A DNA stretch of 64,000 nt from the NCBI GenBank assembly GCA_036346225.1, contig JARFIW010000999.1, forward strand, positions 7,807,501 through 7,871,500, in the 5' to 3' direction. The position numbers and the translations under genes were made by a program. This DNA is from Platerodrilus igneus. Its lineage: Eukaryota; Arthropoda; Insecta; Coleoptera; Lycidae. Below the pieces are notes generated by a model, which saw only the letters and a list, made by a program, of their open reading frames with translations, did no database searches and had not been told where the DNA came from. This document shows, piece by piece, positions 54,574-64,000 of the stretch (position 1 is its first letter; each line of letters begins with the position of its first letter).

Positions 54574-54969
54574 TCATATCACTTTCAAATCATTAGTGAA
54601 CCACCTGATTTTATGATGTGAGTTAGAGGTAATATTCCTAAGTTTAGTAGGAAAACAGAGTGCTAATGCATTACCAAGAATGGATATAAATATGTTAAAC
54701 TTATCATGAAAATATAGATTAGTTGTTTTCCTCAATAAAACAGCAGCTTTGTTGTTTGATATAGTTGTAGGACTTAAATTCATCATAATTTGTGAAAGGT
54801 TGATATTCCAACATGGGATAGGTACGAAAGAATTTGGGACGGGCGTGTATTGCAAAGAAATACCATAATGGGGAGGGAAACTTATATGAATAATATCACG
54901 ACAGGAATCAACCACTAGATTGGTAATAACATCAAGGCAGTTATTTAACTTGGTCTGTTGCATATTCAA
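54574..54969 (-). pseudogene. LINE fragment (endonuclease-RT linker type) in intron
   Basis: An open stretch of 131 codons ending HHKIRWFTNDLKVI, a motif common in the linker of jockey/CR1-type LINEs ([KR]-I-[KR]-W-F-[TN]-x-[DE]-L-K). It is probably the upstream part of the LINE whose reverse transcriptase is at 51087-52250, with other sequence, including the SINE, between them. Confidence 0.45.
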
Positions 54970-57284
54970 ATAATGAAGCCAAAAGTTACAAAAACCAACT
55001 AAGTAAATAATGTTTTTATTCTTTGTGCCAAAATAAACATTAAGATTCCTACAGATTACAATGTTTTTAATTTAAAAGACCAAATTAAATTATGAATTTA
55101 ACATATGATTTCACAAAAAAAACTTCTACAGATTCTTTATTAGAAGATCTGCAAATGTTATGACAACAAGATCCAGGAGAGATATAGAAATAGCAGCTAC
55201 TTTAGAATGTAAATCAAGGAGCAATTATTTATGCAGTCCAAATCGTGTTGGATTAAAAATTCTGGTACACTCTGCAAAAATTGATATACAACCTCATGAC
55301 AAGGAAGATCTATAGTATCCAGAAATCTTGGGAAGTTTATGATTTTGCCAAATCTGTAATAATCCTTTAGAAATGCTAAAATCAAAGTTAAATTCTGTAT
55401 TGGAAGAATTTCAAATAATAGTTTTCTACTACATATTTTTTGGAAAATATTTAGTTAGTATTTAATATACGTAGGAGAGGGGTTTTGGTGTTATAATTTT
55501 AGAAAAACAAATTTTTTAAACTATTAAACAATTAAATATCACTTAATAGTTGCTATGTTAGAGTAATTTTAATAATTTGCTCATTATCATCTATTGAGAG
55601 GAACTACATACTCATTATTTACAATCTTATTCAATACAGAAAAACTACGATATTTAAATCTAGGGATTTTCGAAAAACCATGTATTCTTACTACTAAAAA
55701 AAAGGTAACCTATTAGTTCCCAGTTTAGTTAAGCTAGTGTTGTAATTCCTCAAGCCAGTAATTCACTAATCTACTATTGACTGGTACTGATTATCTAATC
55801 ATGTATTTTAAGTGGTCAAACAGTTTTCATAGTCTAGCTGCTGAGTTATTAATTTTTTAGAATATGCAACATTCAAACATGAAATTCAAAATATTGTGTA
55901 AAAAAGAAAAATAATGTTAAGTGGCATGGACATTTAGTCCAACAATTTTTGGGAAATTTGGTGATTCAACGAAATTATGAACTTGAGACAGGTGTTTACC
56001 AACAATAATCCTTCAGCCCTATTTCCTTTCCCTGGGTTAGTTAACAACCAATACCCTGTTGTGTACAGTCGAGATCAATGAAAATTCTTCATATCGGGGA
56101 TTTTGGGCATTCATTGTGTTTCTCAGTAAAGTGTTACCTAATTTTCGGGATCGAAACTGCACCTAACAAACCTTTGCTGTTTTAAGCAATTTATCTATAA
56201 GAAGGTATATTATTTGGAGAAAAATGAGTGTTGCATTTTTCAGAGGTACTATCTAAGAATTGAATCTGAAATCTTAGTGCCAAGAAGCATATCTATATCC
56301 TATTATGCCACAAACCCCTATTTTGGATTATTACTAATTCTTGTCACCTAATCTGTCCATTTCCTTAGTTTAAAGGGAAGGAAATTTTATTTACTGCTCA
56401 ATACAATACATAACAGCACTTTTCTTATGAACAGTTTGTTACGTTAATTTTTCAACATAAATTACATACCCTTTTTTCCCCTGGTTAAGTCATTACCCGC
56501 TCGAATAAATTCCATTTCTATTCTTAAATTCTCCAACAATACCCTATATAGTGTACTTGTTCAGAATAAGCCTGCCTTAACATAATTTTAACTCAAATCT
56601 ATTTTGCTTTTAAAACGAATATTTTTCCATTAATTAAATAGTCAATACCTTGTTTTAGGTATCTGTTAATTTGTTAAACATTCCGATAACGTATAATTGC
56701 TTTCTCTTGTGTTTCCCATCTAAAGACTTGTCGAAATTATAGATCCTGCTATTATTTGATAGTGTGTTTTCTAGTTTGATAATTGCACTTTGAACGAGGA
56801 TTGCAGTTCGAACTCGTCTTATTTGAACCAATTTTTAATTTGATTCTACAGCTTGTGCGTTGAAATATTTTCTACATTACTCGTCCCCGTACTTCAAGAG
56901 CGATGCACATTTTTTTTTGTTCGACAAGTAGGAGGTATCTTGCATGTATTGCTCTTAGCTGGAGGCCAAATTAGTTCTTTTTTATGTAGGCCCCACTGTT
57001 CTTTGCCACAGATCAACTGGCGTTGCTTGTAGATTGCTAGTGTCGTTATGATAACAGGGTAAAAAGATCCTGACGACCGTGGTGAAGCGGTGCTGATTCA
57101 CTCTCGATGATGTGCAAGCTAAGTATCTCGACACATACAGGTATACCACTTGTTTTCTTTTGTATATCTCAAGGGAATATTCCTTATCAGCGTTGGGTGT
57201 AGTTACGTAATAAGAAACGTGACAAGGCATGACTATTGTTTGTTGCTGCGAATCGATATTATCACTCTACAGGTGTGATGTACC

Positions 57285-57436
57285 ATTGTTAAAAATGTTT
57301 GACAAAAGTTCCCACACGCTTATTCTTTTCTACTAATTAGTTTTTTTTACAAACGGTATTATGTGCAATTTTAAAAACGCTTGACAAAAGCTCACATGTT
57401 TATTTTCTACTGATTAGTTTTATTTTATGTAAAATA
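57285..57436. repeat. diverged tandem duplication, two units of about 75 bp
   Basis: GTTTGACAAAAGTTC...CTACTAATTAGTTTT and GCTTGACAAAAGCTC...CTACTGATTAGTTTT follow each other directly. Non-coding, inside the SLC41 intron. Confidence 0.7.
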
Positions 57437-58060
57437 CGAGATGCGCACTTCGTATCTTTGAAATAGTAACGCTTAATTTATTTCTTTTGCTTGTTTGTAC
57501 AGAATCCTTTATTTATTCTTATTGTTAATAGATCATCGTGGGCGACATGCTTTTTTTGGTTTTTTTGGTATTTAGGTGAATCCCCCCACTCTCCGCATTT
57601 GGTAGTTAGCCTGGTATTTACGTTTCTTCCGGATACGTCTAGGCACGTAACAAGTTTACAATAAAAGCTTGGTCTGATACAGAAGTGTACAGGTATTACA
57701 CACAAAATTTATATATTGTATTGAAATTTTTTTGTTTTTCGGTTTTTAAAAATCTTATGGACTGCAGTGCAAGTTTTTTATTTATGCAAATCGTTTTAAA
57801 ATTACTACATATTTCATTGTATTTCAATTAGGATGTGCTAACAGGGTTTACGGTAGAGAAAGTTAGGAACAACACAGTAACTCAACTTTAGTGATAACAT
57901 TTTGCCAATCAATGAATTCGTTTTGCTGCTTATGTTATCTTGATGAAGGTCTTTATGAATGTGAGTTATATGTTAATACACAACACTTACAAGAAACATG
58001 TTCATATCCAAAAAAAGATTCTGACAGTGAAAGTCTTTAATATAATATCAGTTCACTTAC

Positions 58061-58211
58061 CCACTAATAAAAAGGGCAGATATGACTGGAATCCAACCTT
58101 GCGTTAGTACACTCCTTGTATATTTATTCTTTAAAACAATAATAATCCACATCGGTAGTAGAATTAACAAATATAACGCTAATATGATGTAAAAACACCA
58201 ATGGGTGTGTT
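58061..58211 (-). CDS. SLC41: SLC41-type Mg2+ transporter, membrane-helix exon
   Basis: 151 nt from CAATTTCAG to AGTGG|GTAAGTG. It encodes HTHWCFYIILALYLLILLPM, then WIIIVLKNKYTRSVLTQGWI and PVISALFISG: one long helix, a basic loop and the start of another helix. Phase 1 in, phase 2 out, matching its neighbours. Confidence 0.92.
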
Positions 58212-58263
58212 CTGAAATTGTTGAAATATAGGATAATTCGTTCACAATAAAATACAAATTTAC

Positions 58264-58410
58264 CATGTAAACCATACAGCAAATTAGCAAATGTGGATAG
58301 AAAAGTGAGTGATATCATATCACCAATACTTGCTGCAAGGGGAGTTGCCAAATTGTCTGGATTTAAGTGAATTCTATATGCCAAAACGATAATGGTTGAT
58401 AAGAAAATAT
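58264..58410 (-). CDS. SLC41: SLC41-type Mg2+ transporter, exon with first PDN...GD motif
   Basis: 147 nt from CATTTCTAG to CATG|GTAAAT. It encodes IFLSTIIVLAYRIHLNPDNL and ATPLAASIGDMISLTFLSTF. The NPDN..TP.AASIGD segment is the best known SLC41/MgtE signature; its Asp residues contribute to the Mg2+ pathway in MgtE. A 52 bp intron separates it from exon 58061-58211. Confidence 0.95.
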
Positions 58411-58466
58411 CTAGAAATGTTTCGCAAATTAATAAACAATTTATAAATGTGCTGTTTAAAACTTAC

Positions 58467-58614
58467 CCAGAATAAAACACGAAATTGTAGCTGTTAATAC
58501 ACTACTGCATATCAGTAATAATGCATTTTCAAGTAAAAGAGGCCGACTTGTAAGTAGTGATGATACGCATACAGCATATACTGCAACTATTATAGCTGCT
58601 ACAATTGCTTGTAC
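58467..58614 (-). CDS. SLC41: SLC41-type Mg2+ transporter, exon after the first G-GN-SR motif
   Basis: 148 nt from TTTGTTTAG to CTGG|GTAAGT. It encodes VQAIVAAIIVAVYAVCVSSL and LLLENALLLICSSVLTATIS: two hydrophobic helices. It joins in phase 0 to IGNIGLVQ of the upstream exon, as in other SLC41 proteins (…GN.ALVQVQA). A 56 bp intron follows and a 5.1 kb intron precedes. Confidence 0.93.
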
Positions 58615-60004
58615 CTAAACAAAAATTAAGAATATAAAAAATAAACTATACAAAGTTACAAGTATAATTAACACACTAGATGCGGCTTGCTATCCAAACC
58701 TGCATATGCATATATGCGGGTCCATAATTGAGTTGCCAACAGGTAAAAAAAATTAAGTTTGTGAAAAAAATTATTTATTACCATGGAAAGTTTTCCGCTT
58801 TTTATTTATAATTATTATAAAAAAGAATTTTGAATAAAAAAAGACGTTTTAGGTTTTAATTTTGGTTTGCAAAATAAAAAAAGTGTAACGCGCCATATAT
58901 ATAAACATATATTAATCTTATATTTCATAAGTTTATTTAAAATATGGGTGCTGCGCAGTAAATGCATGAGCCTGGTATTTCCAGCCGTGCTTGATAAAAA
59001 TATAGGGTGCTTAGCTAGCAAGGTCAATCGAGGGGATGGGTAATTAGTTGATGTTTAGATGCGCGTGGATACAGGTGGCTATGTCAGCTGTCTATGCCGA
59101 GGATGTATCAGGTTGATTAATTATAAAGTATTTTAGTCGTCGGATGTTCTCATACCTCTGGGATAAAAGCTTTGATATTTACTCTGTAAATATCAATTGT
59201 AGATATTTGCTAGTTGTGTTTTAGAGATTTACCTAGTTATGTAAAGCGTTATGGGTAATGAAGATGCTATTGTAGCGTAATTTTATGTGTTGACGATGGT
59301 GTTAGTGTAAACTCCGTCTGAGGATAATGCGGTGAAGCCACCCGGCGCACCGGCAGGAATTTATACGTGTGCACCTGCAAGGACTTCTAGAACGTAAGTA
59401 TTGACCTTTATTTTAATCTGATAATTTGTATAAATCTGTGCGCTAGCGCGTGCTGTAATCTGTTCGCATTAAAGGGGTGTTTAATTGCGTGTATTATAAA
59501 ACATTATAAACATTGTTAAGTTGGCTTTTTACTACCAGTAGTACGACGTGTGAAGTAATTTCTGTATGTACTTCAGCAGTTAATAATAAATGTTATATTG
59601 CCCTGGCCTGTTGTTGTATATTTGCTAACTGAACCCCTGAGAAGTATTAAGAGTATCACGTCTTTCTTCGTGCTCAACATGGATTGACATCTACAAAATT
59701 ATTAAAAATATTTTCTTCTTATTTTTGTTAAACCTACAAAATGCTCTACAATATACTTTAAAGTTTATTTATATTTATCTATTGCATGATACCTATAAAA
59801 ACAATCGTCTTTATGCTGGGAAACATTAAAGCTGCTGTAGTTGTAACAAGTAACTTTTCTTTTTATGTACAACACAAACACAGCATTGTCTTTGAGGTTG
59901 TGCTTTTTTGTTAAAATGCGAAAAACATCATGACTATGTTTTTTAGGATCATTTAAGTTTTACAGGGGGATCTCTTGTAACTATTTTTTTCTCTCTCTAA
60001 ATTG

Positions 60005-60300
60005 GCTCCGCTAGCCTCACGCATGGGCGCTAGTGTAACGAATTTTCCTGGCCAATCCCACACATGGGTGCCAGTGAAATGTTTTCCTATATTTCTCTGG
60101 CCGACACTACTTTATTATCACCATGCTCCAAGTCAGGTGTCTGCAAAACAAAGTCTTCCGACGTAACTAGGGGTCTATTCCTTGGGTAGAGCTATGAGCA
60201 ATGGGGGGGTAAGTCGAAATCTGTAGGGGGGTCACACTCAAACTAAAACAAACAGGCGCCACCAAGTCCAGATTGATTTATGTTAATGGCATGGCAAATT
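60005..60300 (+). repeat. dispersed repeat member with internal duplication
   Basis: 60005-60085 holds two imperfect units (CTCACGCATGGGCGCTAGTG / TCCCACACATGGGTGCCAGTG, each followed by AA..TTTTCC). 60170-60300 (GGGGTCTATTCCTTGGGTAG, GAGCAATGGGGGGG, AGGCGCCACC) resembles minus-strand segments near 22650-22785 and, less well, 18590-18690. Confidence 0.5.
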
Positions 60301-61954
60301 TCTAAGGGCGGACGTGGAGACCCAAAGAAAAAAGATCGCCTTCGCTGACACAAAACTTGTCTTAACAGAATAAGACGCTGTTCCTGTAAGGAAAAATAAT
60401 AATTAAGTCACATAGAAAATGGGAACACAATTTGCGTCCCTCAAATATACCTAAAATGCATAGAGAATATTTTCTACATAAGGGTGTCATAAAATTTAAC
60501 TCTTATTGCTTTTTGTTTATCAGGTCTGATCAAACTAGATCAGAATAAAAGACTTTAAGCGTGGATTATAAATTTACTAGAGAGAATTTTTCCGTTTCTG
60601 TAAATAAAATTCAATGCTATAAAATAAAATGAATACTTGAAATACTTGCAAAGTTAATGTAAGGTTTATCAACTTGATCCTTACTCAAATATATTACAAT
60701 CCAGTGTGACTGGTTATACTAAGGTTTCATAACCCAATCAGATCTGTGTAGGTCATTTACAAATTAATATACAAAATTTTCTCTTAAGTTAACGGTATTA
60801 AAATCAATTTGAAGTCAAAATATTCACAAAGATATTCTCTAATTTTATCAAAGGTGGTAGTAATGTAATACTAAACATCTGTTAGCAATTGTGCAATTGT
60901 TGACGGCATATTTCAAACAAACAGGTGACGTAACCGCAGCTGTTAATTTATGTTGAAGCCACGTGTAGTCACATATCTACGAAACTAAGTGAAATTAAAT
61001 TTGATACTGGAGAAAACCAGCTTAGCTACAGATAAACTGAATAACAAATTTGTACTTCTATAAAACGAAACGAAATAATGTGCTTTCAGAATGAAGTACT
61101 GAGGAAGTTCTTAAATCTACTACGAACCAAATCCCGGGCTGCTGTCCTTGGTTAGATTGGGAACTGCATCGCCGTGCGGAATCTGCAGCTAATTATTCCT
61201 GCTTTCCATGCTTCAAATACAGGTGTTGCAGCGAAGTGTGTTTCTTACTTTGATTCAAGGCTGCATAACTTTTGTAGCGTAATCTTCCGTTGTCTAATCT
61301 TAGTTACAAATGTAATTTTTCATTGCGTAGTCTATAAGTTAGAGTTTCTAAATTGTAGATTCTAAGTTGTAGTTGCGCTAAACAAATTGTTAAATTAGGT
61401 ACTATGATAACGAATATACAATACCAACCGTTACTCAGGAAGTGTGTCACATAAATAATGCGACCCGGAGATCACTCGCCATTAATTTCAAATGCATGCT
61501 GTCGCTGCTCTTACCTATCGACGAGTGCTTTTGCCGCGTTCTTCTATCGTGGGAGGGTCCCGAGTGGGGTTGTCAAACCTCTCACGCGCGCGCCAGTGGC
61601 TGTGGAATACACCGAACTCCGAAACAAATAGACTAACGACTCTAGATACTGTATTAATGTAAGGATTTGATTGTTACACGTATTATTACTTTAGTTAATA
61701 AAGGTGTTTTAACATTCGTTGTACCTTTCATGAATAGATTTTTTACTGCGAAAATAAAATTGTTACACTCTTATTGATGGAGTACCTGATGTGGGTGGTT
61801 GGGTATCATTTACATTTTGTTGTTTTTTACTTATTCATTCCATGGAAACCTCGAAGTAGAATTATTTGTCATTTTCGAGTTCTAGTTTAGTATTTGAAAA
61901 ACTATATGAATTATACATGCCCAGTTTAACAAATACATCACTGTTCTTTAGTTA

Positions 61955-63146
61955 ATTTTTTTCGTTCAACGTGCAATTGAATAATTTGATAGATATTGAT
62001 CCGCATGGTCAACACCTTTCATGTACTTATTGTACCTAATAGCACAAGCTGGCTTCCAAAATTTTTGTTTAGTTGTCCAGTTAATGTTATGGCTTTCAAC
62101 CATATCTGCATGTATGGTTAAAATCATTTGAACAGCCCTCTTTGATGGCCAACATTGCAACAAAATGTTGACACTTCTTAAATTATCAGAGTGGTCTCTA
62201 TTTTATTTATATTGTGTTGCATGTTTTATTTTTATTCTAGCAACATTTTGCAGGTAGCAACACTGCTGTAATAGTTGTCAGTATAAAAATGGTACCATAA
62301 ATTTTGATACGGTTCCAAGAACTGCAAAATTGTTTGCTGAAGTGGTCTCCTTTGTCCGCAATAAATTCAAAATTGCACATGCATCCAATAGAGGCTTTGC
62401 AAACCATTCTAATCAATAAACCATGTTTGATATTTTTCGAAGCATTAGGTTTTAAATGATAGTCATCCCCTCCAGGGCATAATTCTTTCGTCAAGTGACA
62501 GCTCTCTCTGTAGCTTGTAAATTTGAAGTTTTTGCACAAAGTATGACGTAATTGGTTGAATCTTTTCTAAACGGTCTCTGTTATTTGCTGGATTTGTTGG
62601 AAAAATGCCACATGTCAAATTTTCCTAAAGCAATCTCTACTCATGATCTGGAAAAATATTGTTGTTTAAATAGTCCGATCTGTCGACCAATATTCTTCTC
62701 TACTGTCTTTGTGAACTTTACCCATTAGCAAAAGTAGTGCGAGAAACTTTTTCAGTTCACTAGTATTTACATTTTTCCACTTTACAGATTTTGTTCCATT
62801 TTTGAGGTTCAATATATTTTGTTCACGGTATTGATTGGTTTCTTGCACCATATGGTCAAATAAATCGTTGCCTATAAACAATTAAACTACATCAGTCACA
62901 CTTTGTATATTGTTTGGCACCACAGAAACACAAGTTCGTTCTAGAAACTGTTCTATTATTGGGGATTGTCATTTCCAACCACAACATTAATTCTTCATTC
63001 TCACTTTCTTCCGAATCACTGATATTGCGTGGCAATGCTGGAATTCTTCTATGGTAAATAATATCGTCGCTGTCATCACTTGGTTTTGCAGATAAATTAT
63101 TTGCGAATACTTCAAAATTGCTTTCAGATTGAGAATTCATTTTCAT
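61955..63146 (-). pseudogene. piggyBac-like transposase remnant in intron
   Basis: In order: an acidic N-terminal segment (SAKPSDDSDDII, SDSEESENEELM), then LFDHMVQETNQYREQ, VNTSELKKFLALLLLMGKVH and REEYWSTDRTI, then KHGLLIRMVCKASIGCMCNF, then KRAVQMILTIHADMVE and YNKYMKGVDHADQYLSNYSI. All are recognised piggyBac segments in correct order, separated by frameshifts and a missing catalytic middle. It cannot encode an active enzyme. Ends with TTAA were not located. Confidence 0.85.
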
Positions 63147-63753
63147 TTTAACTTTTTAGTGCCTTGAAGTGTTTATAAGTTAACAGAAATTTTACCGATT
63201 TGTTCATTATCAACTATCTACGTTCGTAGGGATTTTACAGTTCTATATTTCTACTACTGTATCATTACATAAATAAATCAGGCCTCTCTCTGCTGTAATT
63301 TCTAAACTTCATAAAAAAGGACACCACTTTAAAAATTGTGTTTAGTATTTGTTCCTGTTGTACATATTTACAATTTAGCTCTTGCTAACTTAGCAGGCAT
63401 ACTTATGATAATATTATTCTAATTTACTTTTAATATTTACAATATAGGAAAAGTAATAATTTGAAATATAAACAACAGACATAAGTTCACTTATATTGAG
63501 TACTTGTACCTAAACCAAAATTAACGAATGTTGATTATGTGGGTACAAATACCTGCCCCTCCAATACATGCCAGTCCACACAACTGGTACTAGTATCAGG
63601 TTCGCTAATATATACAGTCGATAAAGCAGATACAAATACCTTTGCATGTAGTGTGTTAAAATATGCTTTTGGTTACGAGATATTACAAACTCTTAAATAC
63701 AAAATGCTGTAATTTATTTAGACTTTTCAGAAAATTAAATTTAATAAGCATAC

Positions 63754-63933
63754 CTGAACAAGTCCAATATTTCCGATTATCATTTTAAACATTTCAATAT
63801 CCCAATGTATATTTCCTAAATTTGCTTGTGTGGATAATCTAGAAGCTAAACACATATCCAAATTTCCCTTTAAACCAATAATAGCTGGAACCAATATATA
63901 CAGAGATTCCACTTCTTGAAACACTTCATAGTT
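63754..63933 (-). CDS. SLC41: SLC41-type Mg2+ transporter, exon with first G-GN-SR motif
   Basis: 180 nt (exactly 60 codons, phase 0 at both ends) between TTTTTTAG and TCAG|GTATGC. It encodes NYEVFQEVESLYILVPAIIG, LKGNLDMCLASRLSTQANLG and NIHWDIEMFKMIIGNIGLVQ. PAIIGLKGNLDMCLASRLST is a strong match to SLC41A1-3. The protein is a plasma-membrane (or organelle) Na+/Mg2+ exchanger or Mg2+ transporter in animals. Upstream exons and the promoter are beyond position 64000. Confidence 0.95.
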
Positions 63934-64000
63934 CTAAAAAATACATAAGTAATCCTATCGAAACGAAAAAATAAAAATCAAGAAAAAATTTTGACTTGAT

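Larger units (their letters stand above)
49360..58060 (-). other. 8.7 kb intron of the SLC41-type gene
   Basis: Bounded by consensus splice sites of the flanking exons. It contains a decayed LINE (51087-52238 and 54574-54969), a SINE with TSD (53012-53249) and a local duplication (about 57285-57436). The remainder (49.4-51.0, 55.0-57.2 kb) shows nothing recognisable. Confidence 0.85.
58615..63753 (-). other. 5.1 kb intron of the SLC41-type gene
   Basis: Contains a piggyBac-like transposase remnant (61955-63146), a dispersed repeat member (60170-60300) and a local duplication (60005-60090). Near 59330-59395 a GC-richer plus-strand stretch ends in a donor-like AACGTAAGT. 60400-61900 otherwise shows no gene. 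Confidence 0.85.

Noticed and set aside
54574..55385. Host exons in the SLC41 intron
   Set aside because: 54574-54969 ends in a LINE-type motif; 55197-55385 has no recognisable similarity and no splice signals.
61442..61636. Plus-strand 64-codon frame near 61.5 kb
   Set aside because: GC-richer but without family, start context or splice sites; inside an intron of a minus-strand gene.

Overview
This is AT-rich animal nuclear DNA, almost certainly from an insect. The evidence is a neurotactin-type terminal exon, a spliced SLC41-type transporter gene with kilobase introns, and insect-style transposons (RTE, jockey and R1-like LINEs, two Ty3/gypsy families, piggyBac, tRNA-derived SINEs). I cannot assign the order. 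Host coding sequence is under 3 percent of the window and most of the rest that can be identified is nested mobile DNA.

Layout. 1-9.4 kb: the last exon of a neurotactin-like gene (+) lies between two scraps of a DUF4817-type transposase, with SINEs, a perfect hairpin and a 1 kb terminal-inverted-repeat element around it. 9.4-12 kb: a solo LTR beside an internally deleted jockey element with target-site duplication (TSD). 12.2-20.7 kb: two RTE LINEs tail to tail, the second split by a 1.9 kb non-coding TG...CA insertion. 20.7-25.2 kb: no recognisable gene. 25.2-31.5 kb: a young gypsy element (gypsy-1) with 583 bp LTRs. 31.6-42.3 kb: a third RTE copy broken by an R1-like LINE, a 558 bp palindrome and another TG...CA insertion. 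42.3-47.8 kb: an older gypsy (gypsy-2) with its 3' part missing. 48.8-64 kb: six exons of an SLC41/MgtE-type Mg2+ transporter (-), whose introns hold a LINE, a SINE and a piggyBac remnant; its 5' exons lie beyond the window.

Main discovery candidate. gypsy-1 carries, after integrase, an extra frame encoding a TARG1/OARD1-like macrodomain (ADP-ribosyl hydrolase fold, both catalytic residues kept) followed by a CCCH zinc finger and a repeat tail. It reads through the polypurine tract into the 3' LTR, a position like that of lentiviral nef. Gag and pol of this element share one frame and are separated by a single UGA.

Second themes. The RTE family ends in tandem duplications of its own 3' end, shown to be part of the element by TSDs. 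A tRNA-derived SINE shares its 3' tail with the R1-like LINE. Several nested insertions can be dated relative to one another from their TSDs. All identifications come from reading sequence motifs by eye; no database search or alignment program was used.
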